A stretch of 64,000 bases of DNA from Mycolicibacterium sp. P1-5 (GTDB lineage Bacteria > Actinomycetota > Actinomycetes > Mycobacteriales > Mycobacteriaceae), in assembly GCF_008329565.1 (NCBI RefSeq), contig NZ_NPKT01000003.1, forward strand, positions 294,733-358,732, given 5' to 3'. Under the pieces are notes generated by a model that saw only the letters and a program-made list of their open reading frames with translations, made no database searches and was not told where the DNA came from. The position numbers and the translations under genes are program-made. Every line of letters begins with the position of its first letter. Within the stretch, counting starts at the first letter, position 1. This document shows, piece after piece, positions 27,863 through 37,472 of the stretch.

Positions 27863-29460
27863 GCACCTCGGGCGTGCTGATGCCGCTGCCGGTGCTGATC
27901 CCGTTGGTAGCGGCGGCGCTGACCTTGATCGCCGGCCGCAAGCCGCGGCTGCAACGGCTGATCGCCCTGGCCGCGCTCAGCGCTGTGTTGGCGGTGTGCG
28001 CGGTGCTGCTGTACCTGACCGACCGCGACGGCACTCAGGCACTGCACGTCGGAGGGTGGGGCCCGACCGACGCGGGGCTCGGGCCGTTGGGCATCACCCT
28101 TGTGGCGGACCGGCTTTCGGCTCTGATGCTGGTGGTATCCGCGATCGTGCTGCTGGCCGTGGTGTTCTACGCCATCGGGCAGGGCATTCGGGACGGGGAC
28201 GAGAACCAGCCGGTGTCGATCTTTCTGCCCACCTATCTGGTTCTCTCCGCCGGCGTATGCACGGCGTTCCTGGCCGGTGACCTGTTCAACCTCTACGTCG
28301 GGTTCGAGGTGCTGCTGTCGGCGAGCTTCGTGCTGTTGACCATCGGCGCCAGCAAGGAGCGGGTCCGCGCCGGCATCTCCTACGTCATGGTGTCGATGGT
28401 GTCGTCGCTGATCTTCCTGATCGGGCTGGCGCTGATCTACGCGACCACCGGGACGCTGAACATGGCCGAGTTGTCCCTGCGACTGCAGGACGTCACCACC
28501 GGCACCCGCAGTGCGATCTTCGCGGTGCTACTCGTGGCGTTCGGCATCAAGGCGGCGGTGTTCCCGCTCTCGGCATGGCTGCCGGACTCCTACCCGACCG
28601 CACCGGCCCCCGTCACCGCGGTGTTCGCCGGCCTGCTCACCAAAGTCGGTGTGTACGCGATCATCCGGGCACACTCATTGCTGTTTCCCGCCGGCCGGCT
28701 GGACAACGTGCTGCTGGTCACGGCGCTGCTGACCATGCTCGTCGGCATTCTCGGTGCGATCGCGCAGAGCGACATCAAACGGCTGCTGTCATTCACCCTC
28801 ATCAGCCACATCGGGTACATGGTGTTCGGCATCGCACTGTCCAGTCGCCTGGGCATGTCGGGCGCGATCTACTACGTCGCTCACCACATCATCGTGCAGA
28901 CGACGCTGTTCCTGGTCGTCGGGCTGATCGAGCGTCAGGCCGGAGCGTCCACGCTGCGCCGCCTGGGTGGGTTGGCCGCCGCCAGCCCGCTGCTGGCATT
29001 CGTGTTCGTGATTCCCGCGCTCAATCTCGGTGGCATCCCGCCATTTTCGGGCTTCATCGGGAAGGTGGCGCTGCTGGAGGCTGGCACCGCCAACGGTTCG
29101 GTGCTGGCGTGGTTCCTGGTCGCCGGATCGGTGGTGACCAGCCTGCTGACGCTGTACGTGGTGGCTCGGGTGTGGACCAAGGCATTCTGGCGATCGCGGG
29201 TGGACGCACCCGATGGCGCCCTCGCCGACTCCGCTCCGTCAGTCCTTCTCGACGACTACTCCGACGACGTCGCCTTCGACGACCGCGGCGACGTCGGCCG
29301 CATGCCCGTCGGAATGCTCGTTCCGACAATGGCTTTGATCGCGGTCGGGTTGGCGCTGACGGTGGCGGCCGGCCCGATCATCGGCTACACCGACCGCGCG
29401 GCCAGCGAGGTCCTCGACCGCGGCCAGTACATCACCGCGGTGCTCGGGAGCCCCCGATGA
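27859..29460 (+). CDS. mrpD: Mrp antiporter subunit D
   Basis: This 533-residue, roughly 14-TM NuoM/NuoN-like subunit provides a second proton path. The conserved Glu lies in LYVGFEVLLSASFVLL, and Lys residues lie in the KAAVFPLSAWLPDSYPTAPAPV region. It overlaps mrpC by 4 bp and mrpE by 4 bp. A long loop rich in Asp near residues 448-475 precedes the last TM helix. Confidence 0.94.
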   Translation: MSTSGVLMPLPVLIPLVAAALTLIAGRKPRLQRLIALAALSAVLAVCAVLLYLTDRDGTQALHVGGWGPTDAGLGPLGITLVADRLSALMLVVSAIVLLAVVFYAIGQGIRDGDENQPVSIFLPTYLVLSAGVCTAFLAGDLFNLYVGFEVLLSASFVLLTIGASKERVRAGISYVMVSMVSSLIFLIGLALIYATTGTLNMAELSLRLQDVTTGTRSAIFAVLLVAFGIKAAVFPLSAWLPDSYPTAPAPVTAVFAGLLTKVGVYAIIRAHSLLFPAGRLDNVLLVTALLTMLVGILGAIAQSDIKRLLSFTLISHIGYMVFGIALSSRLGMSGAIYYVAHHIIVQTTLFLVVGLIERQAGASTLRRLGGLAAASPLLAFVFVIPALNLGGIPPFSGFIGKVALLEAGTANGSVLAWFLVAGSVVTSLLTLYVVARVWTKAFWRSRVDAPDGALADSAPSVLLDDYSDDVAFDDRGDVGRMPVGMLVPTMALIAVGLALTVAAGPIIGYTDRAASEVLDRGQYITAVLGSPR

Positions 29461-29999
29461 GGGCATGGGCGCTTCGGGTGTGGACGCTGGTGTGGCTGAC
29501 GCTGGTGTGGCTGTTGCTGTGGGGCACCGTGTCGGTCGCCAATGTGCTCTCCGGATTGGTGGTGGCGCTGTTGATCACCCTGCTGCTGCCGCTGCCGTCG
29601 GTGCCGGTGCAGGGCCGGTTGCATCCGCTGTCGCTGCTTCGACTGGTTCTCAATATCGCGTGGTGGCTCATGCAGTCCTCGGTGCAGGTGGCCTGGCTGG
29701 CGATCCGGCCGGGTAAGCCACCGCTGTCGGCGGTGCTGCGCGGCCACCTCGCGTTGAAGTCCGATCTGGTGCTGGCCCTCGCAGTCAACATCATGAACCT
29801 CACCCCGGGGACGATCGTGCTGGAAATCGATCAGGCGCGCCGGTTGGTGTACGTCCACGTGCTCGACGTGGGTTCACAACGCTCGGTGGAGCGGTTCTAC
29901 CGGCAGCTGGCTCAGCTGGAACGGCTGCTTGTCGCCGCGTTCGAGCGGGACTCCGAATGGCGGCCTGCAGCAAGCGAACCCGAGGAGGTCCAGTCATGA
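29457..29999 (+). CDS. mrpE: Mrp antiporter subunit E
   Basis: This 180-residue subunit has two or three N-terminal TM segments and a soluble C-terminal alpha/beta domain with the family motif ITLTPGT-like NIMNLTPGTIVLEI. The ATG at 29457 overlaps the mrpD stop, and its stop overlaps mrpF. It is required for Mrp complex assembly in other bacteria. Confidence 0.9.
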   Translation: MRAWALRVWTLVWLTLVWLLLWGTVSVANVLSGLVVALLITLLLPLPSVPVQGRLHPLSLLRLVLNIAWWLMQSSVQVAWLAIRPGKPPLSAVLRGHLALKSDLVLALAVNIMNLTPGTIVLEIDQARRLVYVHVLDVGSQRSVERFYRQLAQLERLLVAAFERDSEWRPAASEPEEVQS

Positions 30000-30271
30000 C
30001 TGTGGTGTGGGTGCTCTCCGGCGTGATGCTGGTCGCGGCGGCCGCGGTGACGATGATTCGGCTGCTGCTGGGTCCCAGCACTCTGGACCGGCTGGTGGCG
30101 GTCGACACCCTGGTGGCGGTGACGATGTGCGGCGTCGGCACCTGGGCGGCGTTCAGCCTCGACACCACCGTCACCTACAGCCTGGCGGCGCTGGCGTTGA
30201 TCAGCTTCGTCGGCTCGGTCAGCGTGGCCAGGTTCCGCGTGCCGGACATTGCCGGCAGGGACAAGACATGA
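29996..30271 (+). CDS. mrpF: Mrp antiporter subunit F
   Basis: This 91-residue protein has three TM segments and the family signature RLLLGPSTLDRLVAVDTL. The ATG at 29996 follows a GAGGAGGTC Shine-Dalgarno and overlaps the mrpE stop. Its stop overlaps mrpG by 4 bp. Confidence 0.92.
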   Translation: MTVVWVLSGVMLVAAAAVTMIRLLLGPSTLDRLVAVDTLVAVTMCGVGTWAAFSLDTTVTYSLAALALISFVGSVSVARFRVPDIAGRDKT

Positions 30272-30618
30272 ACCTCCTCGATCTCCTGGCGGCGGTCCTG
30301 GTGCTGGCCGGCTCCGCACTGGCGTTGACCGCGGCGATCGGCGTACTGCGCTTCCCGGACACCCTGGCCCGCATGCACGCCGCGACCAAACCCCAGGTGC
30401 TGGGGCTGGTGCTGGTGCTCGGTGGCGCGACGATCCGGCTCAGTGGCAACGCCGACGTCGGCATGCTCGTGCTGACCGCGATGTTCACTGTGATCACCGC
30501 GCCGGTAATCGCGCAACGTGTCGGACAATTGGCCTACCGTGAGCAGAGGGTCAGCGACGATCTGACCGTCGACGAGATGCGTGACGACAACATCGAAGGA
30601 GCGGAGCGGGAGCCGTGA
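30268..30618 (+). CDS. mrpG: Mrp antiporter subunit G
   Basis: This 116-residue protein has three TM segments and the MrpG motif GVLRFPDTLARMHAATKPQ. The last 25 residues are acidic and cytoplasmic. It completes the Mrp operon, and its stop overlaps the GTG of the methyltransferase at 30615, so that gene is coupled to the antiporter. Confidence 0.92.
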   Translation: MNLLDLLAAVLVLAGSALALTAAIGVLRFPDTLARMHAATKPQVLGLVLVLGGATIRLSGNADVGMLVLTAMFTVITAPVIAQRVGQLAYREQRVSDDLTVDEMRDDNIEGAEREP

Positions 30619-31520
30619 GTCGGACCGACGACGACAGTTGGGACATCACCGAGGGAGTCGGTGCCACCGCACTGAGCGTGGCCCGTGCACGGGCGGTCGA
30701 GACCGACGCCGACTGCCCGCTCTATCTCGACCCTTACGCACACTTCTTCGTCGAGTCCGCCGTCGAGGCGGGCTGGCGCTCACCGTTTTTGGACGACAAC
30801 CCGGTGCGGGCGCAGGCCATGGCCGCCTACATCGCCTCGCGCACCAAGTTCTTCGACGACTTCTTCACCACCGCCGGTGCGAACGGACTGGATCAGGCCG
30901 TGATCCTGGCTGCCGGTCTCGACACCCGCGCGTGGCGGCTGCCGTGGATCAGCGACACGACGGTTTACGAGATCGACCAACCGAAGGTGCTCGAGTTCAA
31001 GCAACGGGTGCTCGCCGAACATCAGGCAAAGCCAGCCGCCGGGTATGCCCCGGTGGCTGTCGATCTGCGCCATGACTGGCCGACTGCGTTGCGCCAAGCG
31101 GGTTTCGATCCGTCCACCCCGACGGCGTGGTCGGCCGAAGGATTGCTGCCGTACCTGCCCGCCGCGGCGCAGGACGCGATGTTCGAGCAGATTGACGCGC
31201 TCAGCGCCCCGGGCAGCAGGCTATCCGTCGAGGCGTTCGGTGAGGTGTTCTACTCCGCCGAGCAACTGGCGCGCCGCCAGGAGCGGATGGCCGAGGCCCG
31301 CCGCGCCGCCGCGGAGGCCGGCGGTCCGGACATCGGCGACGTCACTCGGCTGTGGTACATGGAGGCGCGCACCGACGTCGGGAAGTGGCTGACCGAGCGC
31401 GGCTGGGACGTCACCGCGACCTCCGCAGTCGACCTGATGGAGCACTACAAGCGGCCCGCACCCGACGATCTCGAGGACCCGGTGCCCGACACCGTGCTGA
31501 TCGACGCCAGGAAGCTCTAG
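30615..31520 (+). CDS. Class I SAM-dependent methyltransferase (mycobacterial UPF0677/TIGR00027 type)
   Basis: This 301-residue protein is related to leucine carboxyl methyltransferases. It has the characteristic N-terminal GVGATALSVARARAVET, motif I VILAAGLDTRAWRLPW and the EIDQPKVLEFK segment, followed by AVDLRHDWPTALRQAGFD. Mycobacteria carry many paralogues of this O-methyltransferase type with unknown substrates. The start overlaps mrpG by 4 bp, so it is expressed with the antiporter. Confidence 0.9.
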   Translation: MSRTDDDSWDITEGVGATALSVARARAVETDADCPLYLDPYAHFFVESAVEAGWRSPFLDDNPVRAQAMAAYIASRTKFFDDFFTTAGANGLDQAVILAAGLDTRAWRLPWISDTTVYEIDQPKVLEFKQRVLAEHQAKPAAGYAPVAVDLRHDWPTALRQAGFDPSTPTAWSAEGLLPYLPAAAQDAMFEQIDALSAPGSRLSVEAFGEVFYSAEQLARRQERMAEARRAAAEAGGPDIGDVTRLWYMEARTDVGKWLTERGWDVTATSAVDLMEHYKRPAPDDLEDPVPDTVLIDARKL

Positions 31521-31532
31521 GCAGGCGTACCG

Positions 31533-32153
31533 ATGGCGACATCGCTGATGAGCACGGCCCGCGACGAGCGGGCCGACCTCGCGGCGTTCCTGTCGACGCT
31601 CACACCGCAGCAATGGGCGGCACCCAGCCTCTGCGCCGGGTGGACCGTCAAAGACGTTGTCGCACATGTGATCAGTTACGAGGAACTCTCCAAATGGGGT
31701 GTGGCGAAGCGACTGGTTCGCGGCGGATTCGTTCGGAGTAACCAGATCGGTGTCGACGAGTTCGCGGGCTTGGCTCCCGAACAACTGCTTGACTTCCTCA
31801 ACGAGCATCTCGTGCCGCGCGGCCTCACCGCAGGCTTCGGCGGAATGATCGCTCTCGTCGACGGCACCGTCCATCACCAGGACATCCGTCGCGCCCTGGG
31901 CCTGGAGCGCAACATCCCCGCCGAACGGCTTCTCACTGTGCTGCAACGAGTTCCGTCAAACCCGCGGCTCGGTGCCGGACGGAGGATCCGCGGCCTGCGA
32001 CTGCGAGCCACCGACGTCGATTGGGCACACGGAGAGGGAGCGGAGGTCACCGGAACCGGTGAAGCCCTGCTGATGGCGATGACCGGCCGCCCCAGCGTCC
32101 TGGTCGAACTCGACGGACCTGGCCAGCCGATCCTCGCGCGCCGCCTGCGCTGA
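31533..32153 (+). CDS. Maleylpyruvate isomerase-family, mycothiol-type enzyme
   Basis: This 206-residue protein has an N-terminal DinB-like four-helix domain with the metal-site histidines in KDVVAHVISYEE and GTVHHQDIRRALG, and a short C-terminal alpha/beta domain. Relatives use mycothiol as a cofactor for isomerisation or conjugation. The actual substrate is unknown. It lies 12 bp after the methyltransferase on the same strand. Confidence 0.85.
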   Translation: MATSLMSTARDERADLAAFLSTLTPQQWAAPSLCAGWTVKDVVAHVISYEELSKWGVAKRLVRGGFVRSNQIGVDEFAGLAPEQLLDFLNEHLVPRGLTAGFGGMIALVDGTVHHQDIRRALGLERNIPAERLLTVLQRVPSNPRLGAGRRIRGLRLRATDVDWAHGEGAEVTGTGEALLMAMTGRPSVLVELDGPGQPILARRLR

Positions 32154-32159
32154 CGAGCG

Positions 32160-32795
32160 TTACTCGTCGGAGATCTGGAATTCGACCATGGCCGAGACGG
32201 TTTCGATCGCGTCGGCCAGCGCATCGACCCGCTCAGCCAACGTCGGTGCCGCCAGCACCGCGTAGCGATCGGCCTGTCCCATCGGCACCCGGGTGGCCAG
32301 CTCGTATATGTGCCGCGACGGATCCTCGGCGACCTCCGGCTCGACCTCGAGGGCTTCCGGCCGCAACTGCCCACCACTGGTGCTGACGATCCGCTCGAAC
32401 AGCGCCAATATCTTGTCCACGACCTCGCCGATGCGCTCATGCGTCACCAAAGGCCCGGGTTCATCCGGCCACGGTTCGATGACAGCGCGCGGATACGGGT
32501 CGTCGTCGAGCCATTCGAGCACCCGAATCCGTTCACCGACAACCGTTTTCAGCTGGTAACGGCCCGTCCCGTAGTCTGCGTACTCGGTGATGCGGGCCAG
32601 CGCCCCAACATCGCTGCGGACATCGCCGCCGCCGACTTCGCGACCCCGGCTGATCAGCACCACCCCGAATGCCGGGTCGGTCATCGCCAGACAGTCGCGC
32701 ACGAGTTGTGAGTACCGCGGCTCGAAGATTCGCAGTGGCAAGAGTTCTCCGGGCAGCAGTGCCGACTGCAGCGGGAACATCGGCTGAGTGGTCAT
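32160..32795 (-). CDS. Lon substrate-binding-domain protein (Rv0434-like)
   Basis: This 211-residue protein matches the Lon N-terminal domain only (MFPLQSALLPGELLPLRIFEPRY, then a beta-rich domain and a C-terminal helical bundle). It has no AAA or protease part. Such stand-alone proteins may recruit substrates or act as chaperones; the role is unproven. The ATG at 32795 gives the expected start of the domain. It follows the lipoprotein-like gene with overlap-free 2-bp spacing. Confidence 0.88.
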   Translation of the reverse strand: MTTQPMFPLQSALLPGELLPLRIFEPRYSQLVRDCLAMTDPAFGVVLISRGREVGGGDVRSDVGALARITEYADYGTGRYQLKTVVGERIRVLEWLDDDPYPRAVIEPWPDEPGPLVTHERIGEVVDKILALFERIVSTSGGQLRPEALEVEPEVAEDPSRHIYELATRVPMGQADRYAVLAAPTLAERVDALADAIETVSAMVEFQISDE

Positions 32796-32797
32796 CG

Positions 32798-33133
32798 CTA
32801 CCGAATGCCTTGTCCCATGACCACATCCTTGACCGGCGCGCTGGGATCGACGAAACCGCACAGTGCCCCGGCGACACCGGCCCACAGTTGGGGATTCATC
32901 GCAACAATCTGGTTGCCGCTCTTGCCGATCGCCTTGATGACCTCACGGCGGGTTACCACGTCCATGGTCAGGTATTCCCGGCACGTCGTGGTGAGCAGAT
33001 CGGCGGGCACCATACCTTTGCCGGCCTCACCCGGTGTGGCCATCGGGGTGCCGGTGATCGCCTTGGCGCAACCACCACCGCTCAGGACGACGGCCGCAGC
33101 TACCACCGCAAGTCCGAGTCGTCGAATCCTCAT
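32798..33133 (-). CDS. Small secreted or lipid-anchored protein
   Basis: This 111-residue protein has a signal peptide (MRIRRLGLAVVAAAVVLSGGGC). The cysteine at residue 22 could be lipid-modified, though the GGGC context is a weak lipobox. The mature part has two further Cys (TTTCREYL and GALCGFVD) that could form a disulfide. No function is recognised; short mycobacterial secreted proteins of this layout are common. Confidence 0.78.
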   Translation of the reverse strand: MRIRRLGLAVVAAAVVLSGGGCAKAITGTPMATPGEAGKGMVPADLLTTTCREYLTMDVVTRREVIKAIGKSGNQIVAMNPQLWAGVAGALCGFVDPSAPVKDVVMGQGIR

Positions 33134-33147
33134 GGGCGCCTCCCAGG

Positions 33148-34296
33148 CTAGATGTCCAGCTCCCCGACCAACGAGTCAACCACCGCGCGCAGGTCACCGC
33201 CGCTCTCCACGGCTACCCGGTGCTGGCGCTGGTACGACGCGCCGCGCCGCGGAATGTCGGCCACGGTGGCCAATTCGTCTGCGCAGTCCAGCGATTCGGC
33301 CACCGGCTGCAACCGGGTCAGCAGATCGTCGAGATCCTCGGTGACCAGACGCTCGTTGCTGTCGGCGTCGAGGATGATGATGGCGTCCAGGCCGTAGCGC
33401 GCGGCGCGCCACTTGTTCTCCTGCACGTGCCACGGCGGCATCACCGGCAGCTGCTCACCTGCTTCGAGCCGACGATCCAGGTCGACCACCAGGCAGTGCG
33501 TCAGGGCCACCAGGGCGGCGAGCTCCCGCAAATTGGACACGCCGTCGAACACCCGCACCTCGATGGTGCCCAGGTGCGGTGACGGCCTGATGTCCCAACG
33601 GACTTCGTTGATGTGGTCGATGATGCCGGTCTTTTTCTGGTCGTGCACGAACCGCTCGAACTGCCGCCAGGTCTGAAACTGGAACGGCAGGCCCGCGGTC
33701 GGCAGCTGCTGGAACATCATCGCCCGGTTGCTGGCGTAGCCGGTGTCATCGCCGGCCCAGAACGGCGAGGAGGCCGACAGTGCCAGCAGATGCGGATATT
33801 GGTTGAGCAACGAGGAGATGATCGGCATCACCTTGTGCGCCGACGACACCCCGATGTGCACGTGCACGCCCCAGATCAGCATCTGCCGCCCCCACCACTG
33901 GGTTCGCTTGATCAACTCGGCGTAGCGTGGCGCGTCGGTCAGTTTCTGGGTGGACCACGACGCGAACGGATGGGTGCCCGCGCAGAACAACTCCATGCCG
34001 CGTTCGTGCACGATCTCACGCGCGCTGCGCAGCGTGCCCTTCAGGTCGACCATCGCCTCGCCGACGGTGTCACAGACACCGGTGACCACCTCAATGGTGT
34101 TGCGCAGCAGCTCTTTATGAATGTGCGGGGTTTCGCCGACATCGGCGATCACCGCGGCGGCCTCGTTGCTGAGGTCCCGGGTCGCCGCATCGATCAGCGC
34201 GAACTCCCACTCGACGCCGAGTGTTGGCCGGGGTGACCCGGCGAAGTCGATGCGGCCGGGCTTCTCCGCAGGCGGTTTAGCCGGTGCCGACGACAC
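33148..34296 (-). CDS. GCS2-family carboxylate-amine ligase (YbdK/EgtA-like, Rv0433-like)
   Basis: This glutamate-cysteine ligase type 2 protein of about 382 residues has [12 protein letters not shown] at the N-terminus, [19 protein letters not shown] and the ATP-grasp-like core motif [12 protein letters not shown]. It forms gamma-glutamyl or related amide bonds using ATP, but the natural substrates of this subgroup are not established. The GTG at 34296 is preferred because it limits overlap with the end of sodC to 20 bp; an ATG at 34320 adds eight residues. Confidence 0.88.
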   Translation of the reverse strand: MSSAPAKPPAEKPGRIDFAGSPRPTLGVEWEFALIDAATRDLSNEAAAVIADVGETPHIHKELLRNTIEVVTGVCDTVGEAMVDLKGTLRSAREIVHERGMELFCAGTHPFASWSTQKLTDAPRYAELIKRTQWWGRQMLIWGVHVHIGVSSAHKVMPIISSLLNQYPHLLALSASSPFWAGDDTGYASNRAMMFQQLPTAGLPFQFQTWRQFERFVHDQKKTGIIDHINEVRWDIRPSPHLGTIEVRVFDGVSNLRELAALVALTHCLVVDLDRRLEAGEQLPVMPPWHVQENKWRAARYGLDAIIILDADSNERLVTEDLDDLLTRLQPVAESLDCADELATVADIPRRGASYQRQHRVAVESGGDLRAVVDSLVGELDI

Positions 34297-35023
34297 CGCA
34301 CGCCACCCGCTTGCCGGCATCGCCGGTGGCCATCGTGGCTTCGTCCGGGCCGGGCGCGCCGCCCTGGATCTGCTGGTAGCGCTCCGGCGGGATGTTGGCG
34401 AAGTTGTCGGCGTCGGCGTGGATCATGATCGCCGTCCCGTTGCCACCCAGCAGATCCTGTTTGGTGAACGCGTTGGTCGTCGTCACCAACATCGCCGAGC
34501 CGTCCTCGCGCACCTGCAGCGAGGCGAGGTCACCGCTGGCGGGATGCCCGGTGTGACCGTTCGCCTGGAAGTGGCCGCCCGCCGACAGGAAGTCGCCGGG
34601 CGCGCCGCCGGTCGGCGCAACGGAGTTGGCCTCGCACTTGGCGAACGAGTGCAGATGCAGGCCGTGGAAGCCCGGCGTCAGCTTGCCCCCGCCGGTGGTC
34701 TGCACGGTGACGGTGGCGAAGCCGCCCTGGAACTCGAAGGTCGCCGCGGCCACCTGGGTCCCGTCGGGGGTCTTGATTTGAGCGGTCAGGGTGTCGGCGT
34801 TGGACGCGGCGGCCTGCGGTGCGGCTTGGCCGCCCTGCCCTTGGCTGGCGCCGTGGCTGCCTTCACCCGCGGCGGCCGGCGCGGGTGACCCGGTCCAGAC
34901 CGCAGGCGGGGTACCGGGCTGCGAGGCGATCGGTTCGTTCGGGCTGCACGCGCTCAACACGGCGACGGGAGCGACGAACAGGACGGCGGCGGCAGTTTTC
35001 AGCGGGCTGACGGTCGTGACCAT
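34277..35023 (-). CDS. sodC: Cu/Zn superoxide dismutase lipoprotein
   Basis: This 248-residue periplasmic enzyme dismutates superoxide. It has a signal peptide with lipobox VLSAC (Cys26), a Ser/Pro/Gly/Gln-rich linker to about residue 85, and the SOD domain. Metal ligands are seen in HLHSFAKC and [17 protein letters not shown], with a late His in [10 protein letters not shown]. Two Cys (FAKC and VACG) form the usual disulfide. It lies 10 bp after virR on the same strand. Confidence 0.95.
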   Translation of the reverse strand: MVTTVSPLKTAAAVLFVAPVAVLSACSPNEPIASQPGTPPAVWTGSPAPAAAGEGSHGASQGQGGQAAPQAAASNADTLTAQIKTPDGTQVAAATFEFQGGFATVTVQTTGGGKLTPGFHGLHLHSFAKCEANSVAPTGGAPGDFLSAGGHFQANGHTGHPASGDLASLQVREDGSAMLVTTTNAFTKQDLLGGNGTAIMIHADADNFANIPPERYQQIQGGAPGPDEATMATGDAGKRVACGVVGTG

Positions 35024-35033
35024 GAGCCGAAGC

Positions 35034-35492
35034 CTAACCGGTCACCAAAACAATCACGCCCGGTGGCTGCTCGGCGATTTCCGGGATTCTCGGTGCCACC
35101 GGCGCATTGAGCAGCTTGGCCACCGACTCCGCGGCGGCCTGTTCCCCTTCGGTCGTGCCGTAGTACACGGTCGTGACAGGCAGCGGGGGCACCTGGAGGT
35201 TGCTGGTGTCGGTGACGTTCCAGCCGGCCTCCCGCAGCCGATCACCGATCCGGGAGGCTGCGCCCTCACCTTCGCCGACGTTGAACACGCGCACGTCGGC
35301 CTTTGCCGCCGGCGCGGCCGATGGCTTCGACGTCGTGGTGACCGTGCGCGTCGCCGTGTCATCGCTGCTGTTGTCGGTGCCCGAGCCCATGGCCTGGAAA
35401 CCGACCAGCAGGAAGATCACGCCGAGGAAGAGCAGCACCATCACCATGGCGCGCAGCGGCAGCCCGGAGGAATCAGGTACGCGGTCGTTCAT
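35034..35492 (-). CDS. virR: LytR_C-domain membrane protein VirR (Rv0431-like)
   Basis: This 152-residue protein has one N-terminal TM anchor ([19 protein letters not shown]), a Ser/Thr-rich linker and a periplasmic LytR C-terminal domain ([18 protein letters not shown] to the end). In M. tuberculosis this protein, VirR, limits membrane vesicle release and helps maintain the cell wall. The assignment rests on position next to sodC and DUF3263 and on the domain order. It is probably co-transcribed with sodC. Confidence 0.88.
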   Translation of the reverse strand: MNDRVPDSSGLPLRAMVMVLLFLGVIFLLVGFQAMGSGTDNSSDDTATRTVTTTSKPSAAPAAKADVRVFNVGEGEGAASRIGDRLREAGWNVTDTSNLQVPPLPVTTVYYGTTEGEQAAAESVAKLLNAPVAPRIPEIAEQPPGVIVLVTG

Positions 35493-35532
35493 CGCGCCCA
35501 CTGTAACCAGCGGGTCCGCAAACCGAGAAAAA

Positions 35533-35880
35533 TCAGGGGACCTCGAAGCCGAGTCGGCGCGCCGCACGCGCCTTCTGCCGGCTCGCCCGGAGCCGTCGCA
35601 GCCGCTTGACCAGCATCGGATCGGCGGCCAGCGCCTCGGGACGGTCAACAAGGGCGTTGAGCACCTGGTAGTAGCGAGTCGCCGACATCGAGAAGAGTTC
35701 CTTGATGGCCTCTTCCTTGGCGCCGGCGTACTTCCACCATTGCCGCTCGAACGCCAGGACGTCGTATTCGCGGCGAGTCAACCCATCGGGAAGGTCAGCG
35801 TCGTCATTAGACCGCTCGGCCCGTGCCATGGCGCCGTCCATTTCGATCTGCTGACCCTTTCGAAGATCTGAAGGAGACAT
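35533..35880 (-). CDS. DUF3263 protein (Rv0430-like)
   Basis: This protein of 115 residues (102 if the ATG at 35841 is used) has the highly conserved [20 protein letters not shown] and [22 protein letters not shown] blocks of actinobacterial DUF3263, a small, probably DNA-binding helical protein. The basic tail [18 protein letters not shown] supports nucleic-acid binding. The ATG at 35841 fits the usual family length, while the ATG at 35880 has a purine-rich upstream stretch. Divergent from def. Confidence 0.88.
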   Translation of the reverse strand: MSPSDLRKGQQIEMDGAMARAERSNDDADLPDGLTRREYDVLAFERQWWKYAGAKEEAIKELFSMSATRYYQVLNALVDRPEALAADPMLVKRLRRLRASRQKARAARRLGFEVP

Positions 35881-35967
35881 CCCTTTGCTTGGCGCTCATT
35901 CAATCACGGTGGGGCCGGTTGGGACGGCAGCCAAGCCCGCGCGTCGGCTGACTTAAGCTTGCCGATC

Positions 35968-36561
35968 ATGGCAGTGCGACCAATCGTGATCCTGGGTGAT
36001 CCCGTTCTTCATTCTCCGACCCAACCTGTGCCGGTCGCAGCGGACGGCTCACTGCCCGCGGATCTGGCCGATCTGATCAAGGACATGTACGACACGATGG
36101 ACGCCGCCAACGGAGTCGGGCTGGCGGCCAACCAGATCGGCGTGGGCAAGCGGTTGTTCGTCTACGACTGCGCCGACGAGCGCGGCAAGACCTCGCGGCG
36201 CCGGGGCGTGGTCATCAACCCGGTGCTGGAAACCTCTGAAATCCCCGAGACGATGCCCGACCCCGACAACGACGACGAGGGTTGCCTGTCCGTGCCCGGC
36301 GAATCGTTTCCCCGCGGCCGCGCGACGTGGGCTCGGGTCACCGGCCTGGACGCCGACGGCAATCCGGTCACGCTGGAGGGCCATGATCTGTTCGCCCGCA
36401 TGCTGCAGCACGAGACCGGTCACCTCGACGGGTTTCTCTATGTCGACCACCTGATCGGCAGGCACGCCCGGGCAGCCAAGCGCACCATCAAATCGAACGG
36501 CTGGGGAGTGCCCGGCCTGTCGTGGACACCCGGTGAGGTGGCCGACCCGTTCGGCCACTGA
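35968..36561 (+). CDS. def: Peptide deformylase
   Basis: This 197-residue metalloenzyme removes the formyl group from nascent protein N-termini. All three motifs are present: [18 protein letters not shown] and QHETGHLDG (the HExxH metal site). A -10-like TAAGCT (35954-35959) 8 bp before the ATG suggests a near-leaderless transcript and supports that start over an upstream TTG. It is followed 2 bp later by the GNAT gene. Confidence 0.96.
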   Translation: MAVRPIVILGDPVLHSPTQPVPVAADGSLPADLADLIKDMYDTMDAANGVGLAANQIGVGKRLFVYDCADERGKTSRRRGVVINPVLETSEIPETMPDPDNDDEGCLSVPGESFPRGRATWARVTGLDADGNPVTLEGHDLFARMLQHETGHLDGFLYVDHLIGRHARAAKRTIKSNGWGVPGLSWTPGEVADPFGH

Positions 36562-36563
36562 GC

Positions 36564-37469
36564 ATGACGAGCCTGCCGCCAGTAGGGAGCCGGGCGAGCA
36601 TCCGGTACCGCCTTCCGGCCGGTACGACGCCGGCGATGACCGACGTGATCGGTGAGTTGCTGGCCCACGAACCCGTGATCGTGGTGCGCACCAAGTCCGA
36701 CGGACTGGTGGAGATCCCGCCGGCCGAAGTCGTCGCGGTGCGCGAGCTCAGCGCGGTTCCGGTGCGCGCCTCGGAGATCCGGGCCCTCGAGCACGCAGCG
36801 GCGCTGGCCTGGCCGGGAACCGAACAGCACTGGCACGACGGCTGGTTGCTGCGAGCCGCGGGCGGTTACACCAGTCGGGCCAATTCTGCTGTGCCCCTAG
36901 ATTTCTCATCGACCATCGCGGCCCTGCCGGCGATCGTGGACTGGTACGCGCACCGGCAACTGGCACCGTGGCTTGCGCTGCCGGAACGATTGCTGCCGAT
37001 CCGGGCCGACGGCATCAAGCTCACCCGGATGATGGTCACCGACATCGCCGGGGTTGAACCGGATCCGGCGGTGAGCTTCCTCGACCGGCCAGATCCGGCG
37101 TGGCTGGCCTGCTACGAGCGCGACGTGCCTGCCGAGGTGCTGACGGCGGTGGTCGACGGCGAGGTCGTGTTCGCCGCGATCTCCGACGCAGCGGTCGGAC
37201 GCGGCGCGCTGACCACCGCACCGGACGGCACCCGTTGGCTGGGCATCTCGGCGGTGCACGTCAACGCCGAGCACCGAAGGCGTGGGCATGCGCGCCGACT
37301 GTGCCTGGCCATGCTCGACTGGGGCGCGCAGCGCGGCGCGGACCAGGCTTATGTGCAGGTTGTGACCGAAAACACCGGCGCGGTCCTGCTGTACCACTCG
37401 CTGGGCTTCCGACTGCATCATCACCACCGCTACGTCGATGCCCGCTCGTTGAGCCCCCGTACGCTGTAG
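36564..37469 (+). CDS. GNAT-family acetyltransferase (Rv0428c-like)
   Basis: This 301-residue protein has an N-terminal SH3-like barrel (IRYRLPAG to about residue 65) followed by a GNAT fold. The acetyl-CoA-binding motif A is AVHVNAEHRRRGHARRLCLAML, and QVVTENTGAVLLYHSLGF is motif B. The acceptor substrate is unknown. It lies 2 bp after def, so a role linked to N-terminal processing is possible but unproven. Confidence 0.9.
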   Translation: MTSLPPVGSRASIRYRLPAGTTPAMTDVIGELLAHEPVIVVRTKSDGLVEIPPAEVVAVRELSAVPVRASEIRALEHAAALAWPGTEQHWHDGWLLRAAGGYTSRANSAVPLDFSSTIAALPAIVDWYAHRQLAPWLALPERLLPIRADGIKLTRMMVTDIAGVEPDPAVSFLDRPDPAWLACYERDVPAEVLTAVVDGEVVFAAISDAAVGRGALTTAPDGTRWLGISAVHVNAEHRRRGHARRLCLAMLDWGAQRGADQAYVQVVTENTGAVLLYHSLGFRLHHHHRYVDARSLSPRTL

Positions 37470-37472
37470 GCC

